From: Limanda limanda
Taxonomy: Eukaryota > Chordata > Actinopteri > Pleuronectiformes > Pleuronectidae
Reading direction: 5' to 3'
DNA: 64,000 bases
Assembly (NCBI RefSeq): GCF_963576545.1
Contig: NW_026870437.1
Location: 5,001 to 69,000 of the forward strand
The notes under the pieces are model-generated. The model was not told the origin of the DNA and made no database searches. It saw only the letters and a program-made list of their open reading frames with translations. Both the position numbers and the translations under genes were made by a program. Shown one piece after another: positions 37,257 to 49,400 of this stretch; position 1 is the first letter of the stretch; every line of letters starts with the position of its first letter.

Positions 37257-37769
37257 TTACCTTCACCTCCATGACACACATCTTGATTACACCCAGTGAA
37301 TTTTATTTACACTCTTACATAAATGTGTCCAGGATGTGCCTTCATATTTCAATATGAAAACAGCTGTGATGGCCAATGAGTTATCAGATATATAGTTGAA
37401 CCTTGAAACATGTTCCCACGTCTCCACATGTGAGAGTTCAGGAGTTTTAAAGGATCCTGATGAGCTGTTGGACTCAGACACATGTTTTAAAGGTAAAGTC
37501 TCAGTAGGATTTCTTTCTATGAGGAGGATCTCACTGATTGGAGGATCCCACAGAGTTTTTAGGACATTGTACATTTTGAGTTGGTGAAGTTTAGAATCTG
37601 ATTGTGCTGTAGATGCATTTTGGAGTTATAGGGTCAGATGTCGTTCTTTCAGTTTAAGATCTGTTGGAGGCAGTGAAATGAAAAGTTTGTCAGATTCTCT
37701 GTGTTTAACCTGGAACACAACTTTATTCTGTTCGGAGCAGCATCTGGGTCCTAGAAGGTTTTAGCAGGA

Positions 37770-38250
37770 AGCAAGGAGTCAACGGATCCGGTCCTGTCTA
37801 CATCCAGGACCTGGTCAAACGTTACATCCCAGCCCGTTCACTCCGCTCTGCTTCGGCCAATCAGCTCGTTGCTCCTTCACTGCTAAACACTCATCACACT
37901 CACGACTGTTTGCCGTCCTGGCTCCTAAATGGTGGAATGAGCTCCACATCGACATCCGGACATCTGAAAGTTTACACATCTTCCGCCGCAAACTAAAAAC
38001 ATACCTCTTCCGACTATACCTTGAATAGGAAAAAGAAATTTACAAAAAAATGACTAACAATTTATGAAACTAACAATTTAGGAGCACTTAAATGGCACAT
38101 AGCATTTTGTAGTTTTGCTTTATTTTTGAAGAAATTGTACTTTCTTGATTCTTGTTGTTCTTGGTTTGTTCCTTCGGGGTTGAATGCACTTATTGTAAGT
38201 CGCTTTGGATAAAAGCGTCAGATAAATGAAATGTAATGTAATGTAATGAA
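37770..38250 (+). mobile_element. L2-type LINE 3' end between genes B and C
   Basis: It encodes the C-terminal end of an L2-like reverse-transcriptase ORF: IQDLVKRYIPARSLRSAS, then after a one-base frameshift LAPKWWNELHIDIRTS and FRRKLKTYLF, followed by a stop. The 3' UTR ends cttattgtaagtcgctttgg and then an (AATGT)n-like tail, typical of fish L2 elements and the SINEs that borrow that tail. 5' truncated. Confidence 0.8.
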
Positions 38251-38468
38251 ATCTATGTGTGTTGTCAGAGGAACTGTGTGAATATGGTTTATTACAGTAC
38301 AACTTCCACAAGTTCAGATAAAGAGGACAAGTTAATTACTCATTGAATAAACTATCAAACTAATTAATTTAACTTTAATTAGGATCAAAACCTAATTGGG
38401 CCAATGAGCTGCTCAAAAGTCAGGAACTCTGAAACCCTGCAGCAGGTGTGAGGCGCTGCAGCAGAGAA

Positions 38469-38481
38469 CCAGCAGAGGGCA
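38469..38481 (+). promoter_or_regulatory. CTCF-core-like motif 3' of gene C
   Basis: CCAGCAGAGGGCA, the paralogue of 27241-27253. Opposite-strand cores (CCAGCAGAGGGC read on minus) also lie at 29978-29989 and 40647-40658 inside the last introns of B and C. Confidence 0.35.
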
Positions 38482-38988
38482 GAAGATCTCTGCTTCACTG
38501 GTGATGAGCTGGAGATGTTGCTCCTCTTCAGTGAGTCTGCAGGAGCTCAGCACGTCACTGACACCAACTGGTGCAAACACAGGAAACTCAAACCACTGGA
38601 TCGGCTGCTGGTTTCTCAGGGTCAGAAAACAAACTGAGCACAGGAACAAGCTCCTGGTCTGGATTCACACAACCTCATGCTTTGTGTGAACAGAAGAAAC
38701 TAAAGTATTCATCTGTTACACACTGCCACCTACTGGGACAGCTACCACATTTCAATAACCTGGCACTTACGATATATATCGTTTCAAAAACGATTTGTGT
38801 TTATGTTATATTTTATACATATTTAAGTAATATCTCTCTATAAAAACATGTTTTGATTTTATTTCATGTACCCATGCAGACGGTTCTGGTGATTTTCTAT
38901 TTCTAGTTTCAGAGAGAAACAATAATCCATACTCACAACTTCAGTCCATCAAGCTACATGTGTTGGACTGTGGGAGGAGAGTAGAGAA

Positions 38989-38992
38989 CACA

Positions 38993-39082
<90 letters not shown>

Positions 39083-39083
39083 C
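38989..39083. repeat. (AC)n microsatellite 3' of gene C
   Basis: Paralogue of the tract at 28253. Longer and purer than the gene B copy. Confidence 0.93.
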
Positions 39084-39455
39084 GCTTCCTGTTTGTAAAA
39101 TGACAGTGTTTGATGAAAGTCCTAGATTGTGTTTCCACTGACCTGCAGTACCACACATGACCAGACTAACAGCTGCATATTTATTAATTTACCTTTTTGT
39201 ATTTTTGTATTTTAAATTTGTATAATTGAATAAAGCAGAGAAACACAATTTCTCGTAACCAATATATTTTATGTTAATCCTGATGCTCCCAAAAATAACC
39301 AACACGACAATAAACTTAAACATGAATTATTTGTCTTCAACCTGTTTTAATTTTCTGTGAGCATAAAACATTGTCATCTTAAATAATATAATGATAAAAT
39401 AAGACTGAGAAAAAACTTTTGTCTTCATGTGCTTCAGATTATCGTCAGCTGCTTC

Positions 39456-40261
39456 TGTCAACGTGTTCGTTTATCCCAAATATGAGAAGAGCCGGTTTAA
39501 TTCAACAAGTATTTATTAAGAAGCAATGAAACGTTAACAGCATAGCTATGGGCGCTCATGCACAGCCTCGGCTAAATCCTTAGCACGGGGAAGTCAATAG
39601 TTGCGCCAAGAAGACGATGATTGCAATATTTATAACAGTAGGTATAATTTGATTGATCAAAATAATGAAGGGGTGTCACCGTAAATCAATGTGGTTCTCC
39701 CTTAATGGTGCACAGGCGTAGATCCACGCCTCCTGGCACTGGAACCAGGAAGTGACAAGGAGCTGCTCCCAGTCACGCCCCTCCTCTAAAAGTTCTGGGC
39801 AAATCTCTTTTGTGTTTCATAAACAAGCCTTGACTCGGCTGACGCCTTGTGGGTCAATGTTGTTGTTCATTGGAGTAAAGAATATTGTGTTCCTGCTCTA
39901 TCGGCTGTATGTTCTGTTTGTGTAAACATTTGCATCCTCCAAACAAAACAATGCCTTTCTATCTTCTCTCCAGAACCTGGAGCAGCTGCTTGAACTCTGT
40001 GTGATGTTGAATGAAGCTAAGGAAGTTATGCTTTAATATAAAAAGGTGTGAGACTGACCAGCGATGTGACGCACACACATTCTAACTTCAAGATAAACAC
40101 AAAGCAGCAATGGTTATTATAAATCATTTGTGTGAAGGCCTTATATCTGGCACAAACTGCTCCTGCCCCCACCCTCCTGCCTCATTGTTTAGAGTACAGT
40201 TCTAATGCCATCTTCACACACACACACACACACAGACAAGCTTAAATTTAAAATCCCAACA
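39456..40261 (-). mobile_element. Solo LTR (806 bp) downstream of gene C, same insertion as in gene B
   Basis: It has the same ends, same CTTC duplication and same flank as the copy beside gene B, with an internal deletion after the aaaaag at about 40045. It was therefore present before the B/C duplication. Confidence 0.68.
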
Positions 40262-40408
40262 CTTCCTGTCGACCAATGAGAGAGGAGACGCTGAAGTGAC
40301 AGATCATCTACTGAAGGACGGAATAGATGACATCATCCTCACCGGGGGGGGGGGCTGTTGGCAGAGCCTGTGGCCCTGTTGGTATAATCCCCCCCGATCG
40401 CAGGAGAG

Positions 40409-40429
40409 TCAACCTGAGCTGTCGTCAGC
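40409..40429 (-). CDS. Gene C last exon, prematurely stopped (ITIMs lost)
   Basis: It reads ADDSSG then TGA, identical in effect to gene B. The homologous block runs on to a TAG at 40310-40308 (122 nt). B and C share the same replaced block and frame shift, so the lesion predates their split and is not a sequencing error. Confidence 0.74.
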   Translation of the reverse strand, partial: ADDSSG

Positions 40430-43400
40430 CTGGAAAAAGAAAACAGACAAAGTGTATTTGTGTGACTTTACTTTACTATTGTGTTATTACACTTAAAAAC
40501 CACCTCCTCTGAAGCTTTGACTCTAAATGATCAGAATTGACTAAATGAACATCAGCTGTTTGACAGAAGACTTCTTAGTAAAATGTTCACTAACGTAGGC
40601 TCAGAAACTTCTATTGACTTCCATTCTATTTACGACCAGTGGAGGCGCCCTCTGCTGGTCAATCGAGAGAACACAGGATTTGTACGTAGTCTCTGTCCGT
40701 CCTTATTCACAGTCTACGTTTCCTTCACGCTGTTTCTGGATCGACTTCATGTTTAAATGACCTGGTAGAGATTTTAATGTCGTAATGCTTTTCCTTACAT
40801 TGTGCTGAGAAGTAGCAGCAGTGACAAAGTTGTCGTCATCACCGGCTGTGACTGGTTGTGTTGTGCTGTACTTGACGTAAGAATAATCTGGAGAGATTTC
40901 CACAGCAGCAGGAGGTCGGTCCTCGTCTCTGAAATCCTCGTACACGGGGTCGGACTGCAGGAGACCAAGAGCGATTTGAGTAAAATAAACAAAACTAAAC
41001 CGTTTAAATATCAACATATTATAATCTGCTCCTCTTTTGAGGAATCTGAATCTATTTCTTTAAGATCTCTATTCTTTTTAACTTTTAATGACATTCTCTT
41101 TTTCAGATCTTTTCTGGATGTTGGTCGACAAAGTTTTGTCACCTCAGGGACGTTTGTGTTACTAACGACTGAAATTCACCTCAGGGACAGAAGCAGGATC
41201 CGTCTCCACCGGAGTTTCTGAAAACACAAGAGTAAATCAAACTGGGTCCTGAGTTCACATCTGGAGCTTCAGCAGCAGAAGGTGACAACACAGGTTCTTT
41301 GAGTCCAATCATAACCTTCTGTTCTATTATATCTATCTATCTATCTATATATCTTATAGTATTGGTTGTACTCTGTGACCTAGTATGAATTCTAGTATTT
41401 GTTCTAGTAAGTTTTCCTTCTTTTCCTTATTTCTGCACGTAATCGTTGGAACTTGTGTTTCGTGTTTGCTGCTGAATCAGATTCTGGGTTTTGATCTCCA
41501 TGATTTTCATATTCACTGAAAACTGATGATCCAGTTGTTGTGTGTGTGATCAACATGTGTGTACTTGTGTGTGTGTATTTCCTGTTGCCCCACCTCTGGG
41601 TCTGTTAGTCCTGTTTCTGCAGAACATCAGTGCGGCCCCTGATAACAGGATCACCATGACGACCAGCGTCAGTCTCACAGTCAGAATCAAGTTCTTGTTC
41701 GAGTAGAACGTATCAGCTCCTGAGCATTAATACAGGACACATATTAAAATCTGTGTTTCAGCTTCAACCGGCGCTGAGAGGACGCAGGTACATGTGTTTA
41801 CCTGTGGTCTCAGGTGTCTGGTCCTCAGACTGGTCGGTGGTATCAGGTGAAGCTGATGAACGTGTGAAACTGGAGCTGGAACTGGGAGATGTTGTTGTGG
41901 AGTCTGAGGGAAAAATACACAGATTCACAGAAATCCTGATGACAGACGATTTGGAAGCTTTAACTTTAGGAAGCTTTGACTTTAGGAAGCTTTAACTTTA
42001 GGAAGCTTTGACCTTAGGAAGCTTTAACTTTAGGAAGCTTTAACTTTAGGAAGCTTTAGCTTTAGGAAGCTTTAACTTTAGGAAGCTTTGACTTTAGGAC
42101 ACTTTAACTTTAGGACACTTTAACTTTAGGAAGCTTTGACTTTAGGAAGCTTTAACTTTAGGAAGCTTTGACTTTAGGAAGCTTTAACTTTAGGAAGCTT
42201 TGACTTTAGGAAGCTTTGACTTTAGGAAGCTTTAACTTTAGGAAGCTTTGACTTTAGGAAGCTTTAACTTTAGGAAGCTTTGACTTTAGGAAGCTTTAAC
42301 TTTAGGAAGCTTTAACTTTAGGAAGCTTTGACTTTAGGAAGCTTTGACCTTAGGAAGCTTTAACTTTAGGAAGCTTTAACTTTAGGACACTTTAACTTTA
42401 GGAAGCTTTGACTTTAGGAAGCTTTAACTTTAGGAAGCTTTGACTTTAGGAAGCTTTAACTTTAGGAAGCTTTGACTTTAGGAAGCTTTAACTTTAGGAA
42501 GCTTTAGGAAGCTTTGACGTTAGGAAGCTTTAACTTTAGGAAGCTTTAACTTTAGGAAGCTTTAACTTTAGGAAGCTTTAGCTTTAGGAATCTTTAACTT
42601 TAGGAAGCTTTGACTTTAGGAAGCTTTAACTTTAGGACACTTTAACTTTAGGAAGCTTTGACTTTAGGAAGCTTTAACTTTAGGAAGCTTTGACTTTAGG
42701 AAGCTTTAACTTTAGGAAGCTTTGACTTTAGGAAGCTTTAACTTTAGGAAGCTTTAGGAAGCTTTGACGTTAGGAAGCTTTAACTTTAGGAAGCTTTAAC
42801 TTTATGAAGCTTTAGCTTTAGGAAGCTTTAACTTTAGGAAGCTTTAACTTTAGGAAGCTTTAACGTTAGGAAGCTTTAACTTTAGGAAGCTTTGACCTTA
42901 GGAAGCTTTAACTTTAGGAAGCTTTAACTTTAGGAAGCTTTAGCTTTAGGAAGCTTTAACTTTAGGAAGCTTTGACTTTAGGAAGCTTTAACTTTAGGAC
43001 ACTTTAACTTTAGGAAGCTTTGACTTTAGGAAGCTTTGACTTTAGGAAGCTTTGACTTTAGGAAGCTTTGACTTTAGGAAGCTTTGACTTTAGGAAGCTT
43101 TGACTTTAGGAAGCTTTAACTTTAGGAAGCTTTGACTTTAGGAAGCTTTGACCTTAGGAAGCTTTAACTATAGGAAGCTTTAACTTTAGGACACTTTAAC
43201 TTTAGGAAGCTTTAACTTTAGGAAGCTTTGACTTTAGGAAGCTTTAACTTTAGGAAGCTTTAGGAAGCTTTGACGTTAGGAAGCTTTAACTTTAGGAAGC
43301 TTTAACTTTAGGGAGCTTTAACTTTAGGAAGCTTTAATGTTAGGAAGCTTTAACTTTAGGAAGCTTTAACTTTAGGAAACTTTGACGTTAGGAAGCTTTA

Positions 43401-46400
43401 ACTTTAGGAAGCTTTAACTTTATGAAGCTTTAGCTTTAGGAAGCTTTAACTTTAGGAAGCTTTAACTTTAGGAAGCTTTAACGTTAGGAAGCTTTAACTT
43501 TAGGAAGCTTTGACCTTAGGAAGCTTTAACTTTAGGAAGCTTTAACTTTAGGAAGCTTTAGCTTTAGGAAGCTTTAACTTTAGGAAGCTTTGACTTTAGG
43601 AAGCTTTAACTTTAGGACACTTTAACTTTAGGAAGCTTTGACTTTAGGAAGCTTTAACTTTAGGAAGCTTTGACTTTAGGAAGCTTTAACTTTAGGAAGC
43701 TTTGACTTTAGGAAGCTTTAACTTTAGGAAGCTTTAACTTTAGGAAGCTTTGACTTTAGGAAGCTTTGACCTTAGGAAGCTTTAACTTTAGGAAGCTTTA
43801 ACTTTAGGACACTTTAACTTTAGGAAGCTTTAACTTTAGGAAGCTTTGACTTTAGGAAGCTTTAACTTTAGGAAGCTTTAGGAAGCTTTGACGTTAGGAA
43901 GCTTTAACTTTAGGAAGCTTTAACTTTAGGAAGCTTTAACTTTAGGAAGCTTTAGCTTTAGGAATCTTTAACTTTAGGAAGCTTTGACTTTAGGAAGCTT
44001 TAACTTTAGGACACTTTAACTTTAGGAAGCTTTGACTTTAGGAAGCTTTAACTTTAGGAAGCTTTGACTTTAGGAAGCTTTAACTTTAGGAAGCTTTGAC
44101 TTTAGGAAGCTTTAACTTTAGGAAGCTTTAGGAAGCTTTGACGTTAGGAAGCTTTAACTTTAGGAAGCTTTAACTTTATGAAGCTTTAGCTTTAGGAAGC
44201 TTTAACTTTAGGAAGCTTTAACGTTAGGAAGCTTTAACTTTAGGACACTTTAATTTTAGGAAGCTTTGAATTTAGGAAGCTTTGACTTTAGGAAGCTTTA
44301 ACTTTAGGAAGCTTTAACTTTAGGAAGCTTTGACTTTAGGAAGCTTTAACTTTAGGAAGCTTTAGGAAGCTTTGACGTTAGGAAGCTTTAACTTTAGGAA
44401 GCTTTAACTTTAGGAACCTTTAACTTTAGGACACTTTAACTTTAGGAAGCTTTGACTTTAGGAAGCTTTAGCTTTAGGAAGCTTTAACTTTAGGAAGCTT
44501 TAACTTTAGGACACTTTAACTTTAGGAAGCTTTGACTTTAGGAAGCTTTAGCTTTAGGAAATTTTAACTTTAGGAAGCTTTGACTTTAGGAAGCTTTCAC
44601 GTTAGGAAGCTTTAACTTTAGGAAGGTTTAATGTTCGGAAGCTTTAACTTTAGGAAGCTTTAACTTTAGGAAACTTTAACTTTAGGAAGCTTTAACTTTA
44701 GGAAGGTTTAACTTTAGGAAGCTTTAACTTTAGGAAGCTTTAACTTTAGGAAGCTTTAACTTTAGGAAGCTTTAGCTTTAGGAAGCTTTGACTTTAGGAA
44801 GCTTTGACCTTAGGAAGCTTTAACTTTAGGAAGCTTTAACTTTAGGACACTTTAACTTTAGGAAGCTTTGACTTTAGGAAGCTTTAACTTTAGGAAGCTT
44901 TGACTTTAGGAAGCTTTAACTTTAGGAAGCTTTGACGCTAGGAAGCTTTAACTTTAGGAAGCTTTAGGAAGCTTTGACGTTAGGAAGCTTTAACTTTAGG
45001 AAGCTTTAACTTTAGGAAGCTTTAGCTTTAGGAAGCTTTAACTTTAGGAAGCTTTAACTTTAGGAAGCTTTAACTTTAGGAAGCTTTAGCTTTAGGAAGC
45101 TTTGACTTTAGGAAGCTTTAACGTTAGGAAGCTTTGACTTTAGGAAGCATTGACTTTAGGAAGCTTTAACTTTAGGAAGCTTTAGCTTTAGGAAGCTTTA
45201 ACTTTAGGAAGCTTTAACTTTAGGAAGTTTTAACTTTAGGAAGCTTTGACTTTAGGAAGCTTTCACTTTAGGAAGCTTTAACTTTAGGAAGCTTTAATGT
45301 TAGGAAGCTTTAACTTTAGGAAGCTTTAACTTTAGGAAACTTTAACTTTAGGAAGCTTTAAATTTAGGAAGCTTTAACTTTAGGAAGCTTTAACTTTAGG
45401 AAGCTTTAACTTTAGGAAGCTTTAGCTTTAGGAAGCTTTGACTTTAGGAAGCTTTGACCTTAGGAAGCTTTAACTTTAGGAAGCTTTAACTTTAGGACAC
45501 TTTAACTTTAGGAAGCTTTGACTTTAGGAAGCTTTAACTTTAGGAAGCTTTGACTTTAGGAAGCTTTAACTTTAGGACGCTTTGACTTTAGGAAGCTTTA
45601 ACTTTAGGAAGCTTTAGGAAGCTTTGACGTTAGGAAGCTTTAACTTTAGGAAGCTTTAACTTTAGGAAGCTTTAACTTTAGGAAGCTTTAGCTTTAGGAA
45701 GCTTTAACTTTAGGAAGCTTTAACTTTAGGAAGCTTTAACTTTAGGAAGCTTTAGCTTTAGGAAGCTTTGACTTTAGGAAGCTTTAACGTTAGGAAGCTT
45801 TGACTTTAGGAAGCTTTGACTTTAGGAAGCTTTAACTTTAGGAAGCTTTGACTTTAGGAAGCTTTAACTTTAGGAAGCTTTGACTTTAGGAAGCTTTAAC
45901 TTTAAGAAGCTTTAGGAAGCTTTGACGTTAGGAAGCTTTAACTTTAGGAAGCTTTAACTTTAGGAAGCTTTAGCTTTAGGAAGCTTTAACTTTAGGAAGC
46001 TTTGATCTTAGGAAGCTTTAACTTTAGGAAGCTTTGACTTTAGGACACTTTAACTTTAGAAAGCTTTGACTTTAGGAAGCTTTAACTTTAGGAAGCTTTG
46101 ACTTTAGGAAGCTTTAACTTTAGGAAGCTTTGACTTTAGGAAGCTTTAACTTTAGGAAGCTTTAGGAAGCTTTGACGTTAGGAAGCTTTAACTTTAGGAA
46201 GCTTTGACTTTAGGAAGCTTTAACTTTAGGAAGCTTTGACTTTAGGAAGCTTTAACTTTAGGAAGCTTTAGGAAGCTTTGACGTTAGGAAGCTTTAACTT
46301 TAGGAAGCTTTAACTTTAGGAAGCTTTAACTTTAGGAAGCTTTAGCTTTAGGAAGCTTTAACTTTAGGAAGCTTTAACTTTAGGAAGCTTTAACTTTAGG

Positions 46401-49400
46401 AAGCTTTAGCTTTAGGAAGCTTTGACTTTAGGAAGCTTTAACGTTAGGAAGCTTTGACTTTAGGAAGCTTTGACTTTAGGAAGCTTTAACTTTAGGAAGC
46501 TTTGACTTTAGGAAGCTTTAACTTTAGGAAGCTTTGACTTTAGGAAGCTTTAACTTTAGGAAGCTTTAGGAAGCTTTGACGTTTGGAAGCTTTAACTTTA
46601 GGAAGCTTTAACTTTAGGAAGCTTTAGCTTTAGGAAGCTTTAACTTTAGGAAGCTTTAATGTTAGGAAGCTTAAACTTTAGGACACTTTAATTTTAGGAA
46701 GCTTTGAATTTAGGAAGCTTTGAATTTAGGAAGCTTTAACTTTAGGAAGCTTTAACTTTAGGAAGCTTTGACTTTAGGAAGCTTTGACTTTAGGAAGCTT
46801 TAGGAAGCTTTAACTTCAGGAAGCGTTAGGAAGCTTTGACGTTAGGAAGCTTTAACTTTAGGAAGCTTTAACTTTAGGAAGCTTTAACTTTAGGAAGCTT
46901 TAACTTTAGGAAGCTTTAACTTTAGGAAGCTTTAGCTTTAGGAAGCTTTGACTTTAGGAAGCTTTGACCTTAGGAAGCTTTAACTTTAGGAAGCTTTAAC
47001 TTTAGGACACTTTAACTTTAGGAAGCTTTGACTTTAGGAAGCTTTAACTTTAGGAAGCTTTGACTTTAGGAAGCTTTGACTTAAGGAAGCTTTAACTTTA
47101 GGAAGCTTTAACTTTAGGAAGCTTTAACTTTAGGAAGCTTTAGCTTTAGGAAGCTTTAACTTTAGGAAGCTTTAACTTTAGGAAGCTTTAACTTTAGGAA
47201 GCTTTGACTTTAGGAAGCTTTCACTTTAGGAAGCTTTAACTTTAGGAAGCTTTAATGTTAGGAAGCTTTAACTTTAGGAAGCTTTAACTTTAGGAAACTT
47301 TAACTTTAGGAAGCTTTAACTTTCGGAAGCTATAACGTTAGGAAGCTTTAACTTTAGGAAGCTTTAACTTTCGGAAGCTTTAACTTTAGGAAGCTTTAGC
47401 TTTAGGAAGCTTTGACTTTAGGAAGCTTTGACCTTAGGAAGCTTTAACTTTAGGAAGCTTTAACTTTAGGACACTTTAACTTTAGGAAGCTTTGACTTTA
47501 GGAAGCTTTAACTTTAGGACGCTTTGACTTTAGGAAGCTTTAACTTTAGGAAGCTTTAGGAAGCTTTGACGTTAGGAAGCTTTAACTTTAGGAAGCTTTA
47601 ACTTTAGGAAGCTTTAACTTTAGGAAGCTTTAGCTTTAGGAAGCTTTAACTTTAGGAACCTTTAACTTTAGGAAGCTTTAACTTTAGGAAGCTTTAGCTT
47701 TAGGAAGCTTTGACTTTAGGAAGCTTTAACGTTAGGAAGCTTTGACTTTAGGAAGCTTTGACTTTAGGAAGCTTTAACTTTAGGAAGCTTTGACTTTAGG
47801 AAGCTTTAACTTTAGGAAGCTTTGACTTTAGGAAGCTTTAACTTTAAGAAGCTTTAGGAAGCTTTGACGTTATGAAGCTTTAACTTTAGGAAGCTTTAAC
47901 TTTAGGAAGCTTTAGCTTTAGGAAGCTTTAACTTTAGGAAGCTTTGATCTTAGGAAGCTTTAACTTTAGGAAGCTTTAACTTTAGGACACTTTAACTTTA
48001 GAAAGCTTTGACTTTAGGAAGCTTTAACTTTAGGAAGCTTTGACTTTAGGAAGCTTTAACTTTAGGACACTTTAACTTTAGAAAGCTTTGACTTTAGGAA
48101 GCTTTAACTTTAGGAAGCTTTGACTTTAGGAAGCTTTAACTTTAGGAAGCTTTGACTTTAGGAAGCTTTAACTTTAGGAAGCTTTAGGAAGCTTTGACGT
48201 TAGGAAGCTTTAACTTTAGGAAGCTTTAACTTTAGGAAGCTTTAACTTTAGGAAGCTTTAGCTTTAGGAAGCTTTAACTTTAGGAAGCTTTAACTTTAGG
48301 AAGCTTTAACTTTAGGAAGCTTTAGCTTTAGGAAGCTTTGACTTTAGGAAGCTTTAACGTTAGGAAGCTTTGACTTTAGGAAGCTTTGACTTTAGGAAGC
48401 TTTAACTTTAGGAAGCTTTGACTTTAGGAAGCTTTAACTTTAGGAAGCTTTGACTTTAGGAAGCTTTAACTTTAGGAAGCTTTAGGAAGCTTTGACGTTT
48501 GGAAGCTTTAACTTTAGGAAGCTTTAACTTTAGGAAGCTTTAGCTTTAGGAAGCTTTAACTTTAGGAAGCTTTAATGTTAGGAAGCTTAAACTTTAGGAC
48601 ACTTTAATTTTAGGAAGCTTTGAATTTAGGAAGCTTTGAATTTAGGAAGCTTTAACTTTAGGAAGCTTTAACTTTAGGAAGCTTTGACTTTAGGAAGCTT
48701 TGACTTTAGGAAGCTTTAGGAAGCTTTAACTTCAGGAAGCGTTAGGAAGCTTTGACGTTAGGAAGCTTTAACTTTAGGAAGCTTTAACTTTAGGAAGCTT
48801 TAACTTTAGGAAGCTTTAACTTTAGGAAGCTTTAACTTTAGGAAGCTTTAGCTTTAGGAAGCTTTGACTTTAGGAAGCTTTGACCTTAGGAAGCTTTAAC
48901 TTTAGGAAGCTTTAACTTTAGGACACTTTAACTTTAGGAAGCTTTGACTTTAGGAAGCTTTAACTTTAGGAAGCTTTGACTTTAGGAAGCTTTGACTTAA
49001 GGAAGCTTTAACTTTAGGAAGCTTTAACTTTAGGAAGCTTTAACTTTAGGAAGCTTTAGCTTTAGGAAGCTTTAACTTTAGGAAGCTTTAACTTTAGGAA
49101 GCTTTAACTTTAGGAAGCTTTGACTTTAGGAAGCTTTCACTTTAGGAAGCTTTAACTTTAGGAAGCTTTAATGTTAGGAAGCTTTAACTTTAGGAAGCTT
49201 TAACTTTAGGAAACTTTAACTTTAGGAAGCTTTAACTTTCGGAAGCTATAACGTTAGGAAGCTTTAACTTTAGGAAGCTTTAACTTTCGGAAGCTTTAAT
49301 GTTAGGAAGCTTTAACTTTAGGAAGCTTTAACTTTAGGAAACTTTAACTTTAGGAAGCTTTAAATTTAGGAAGCTTTAACTTTAGGAAGCTTTAACTTTA

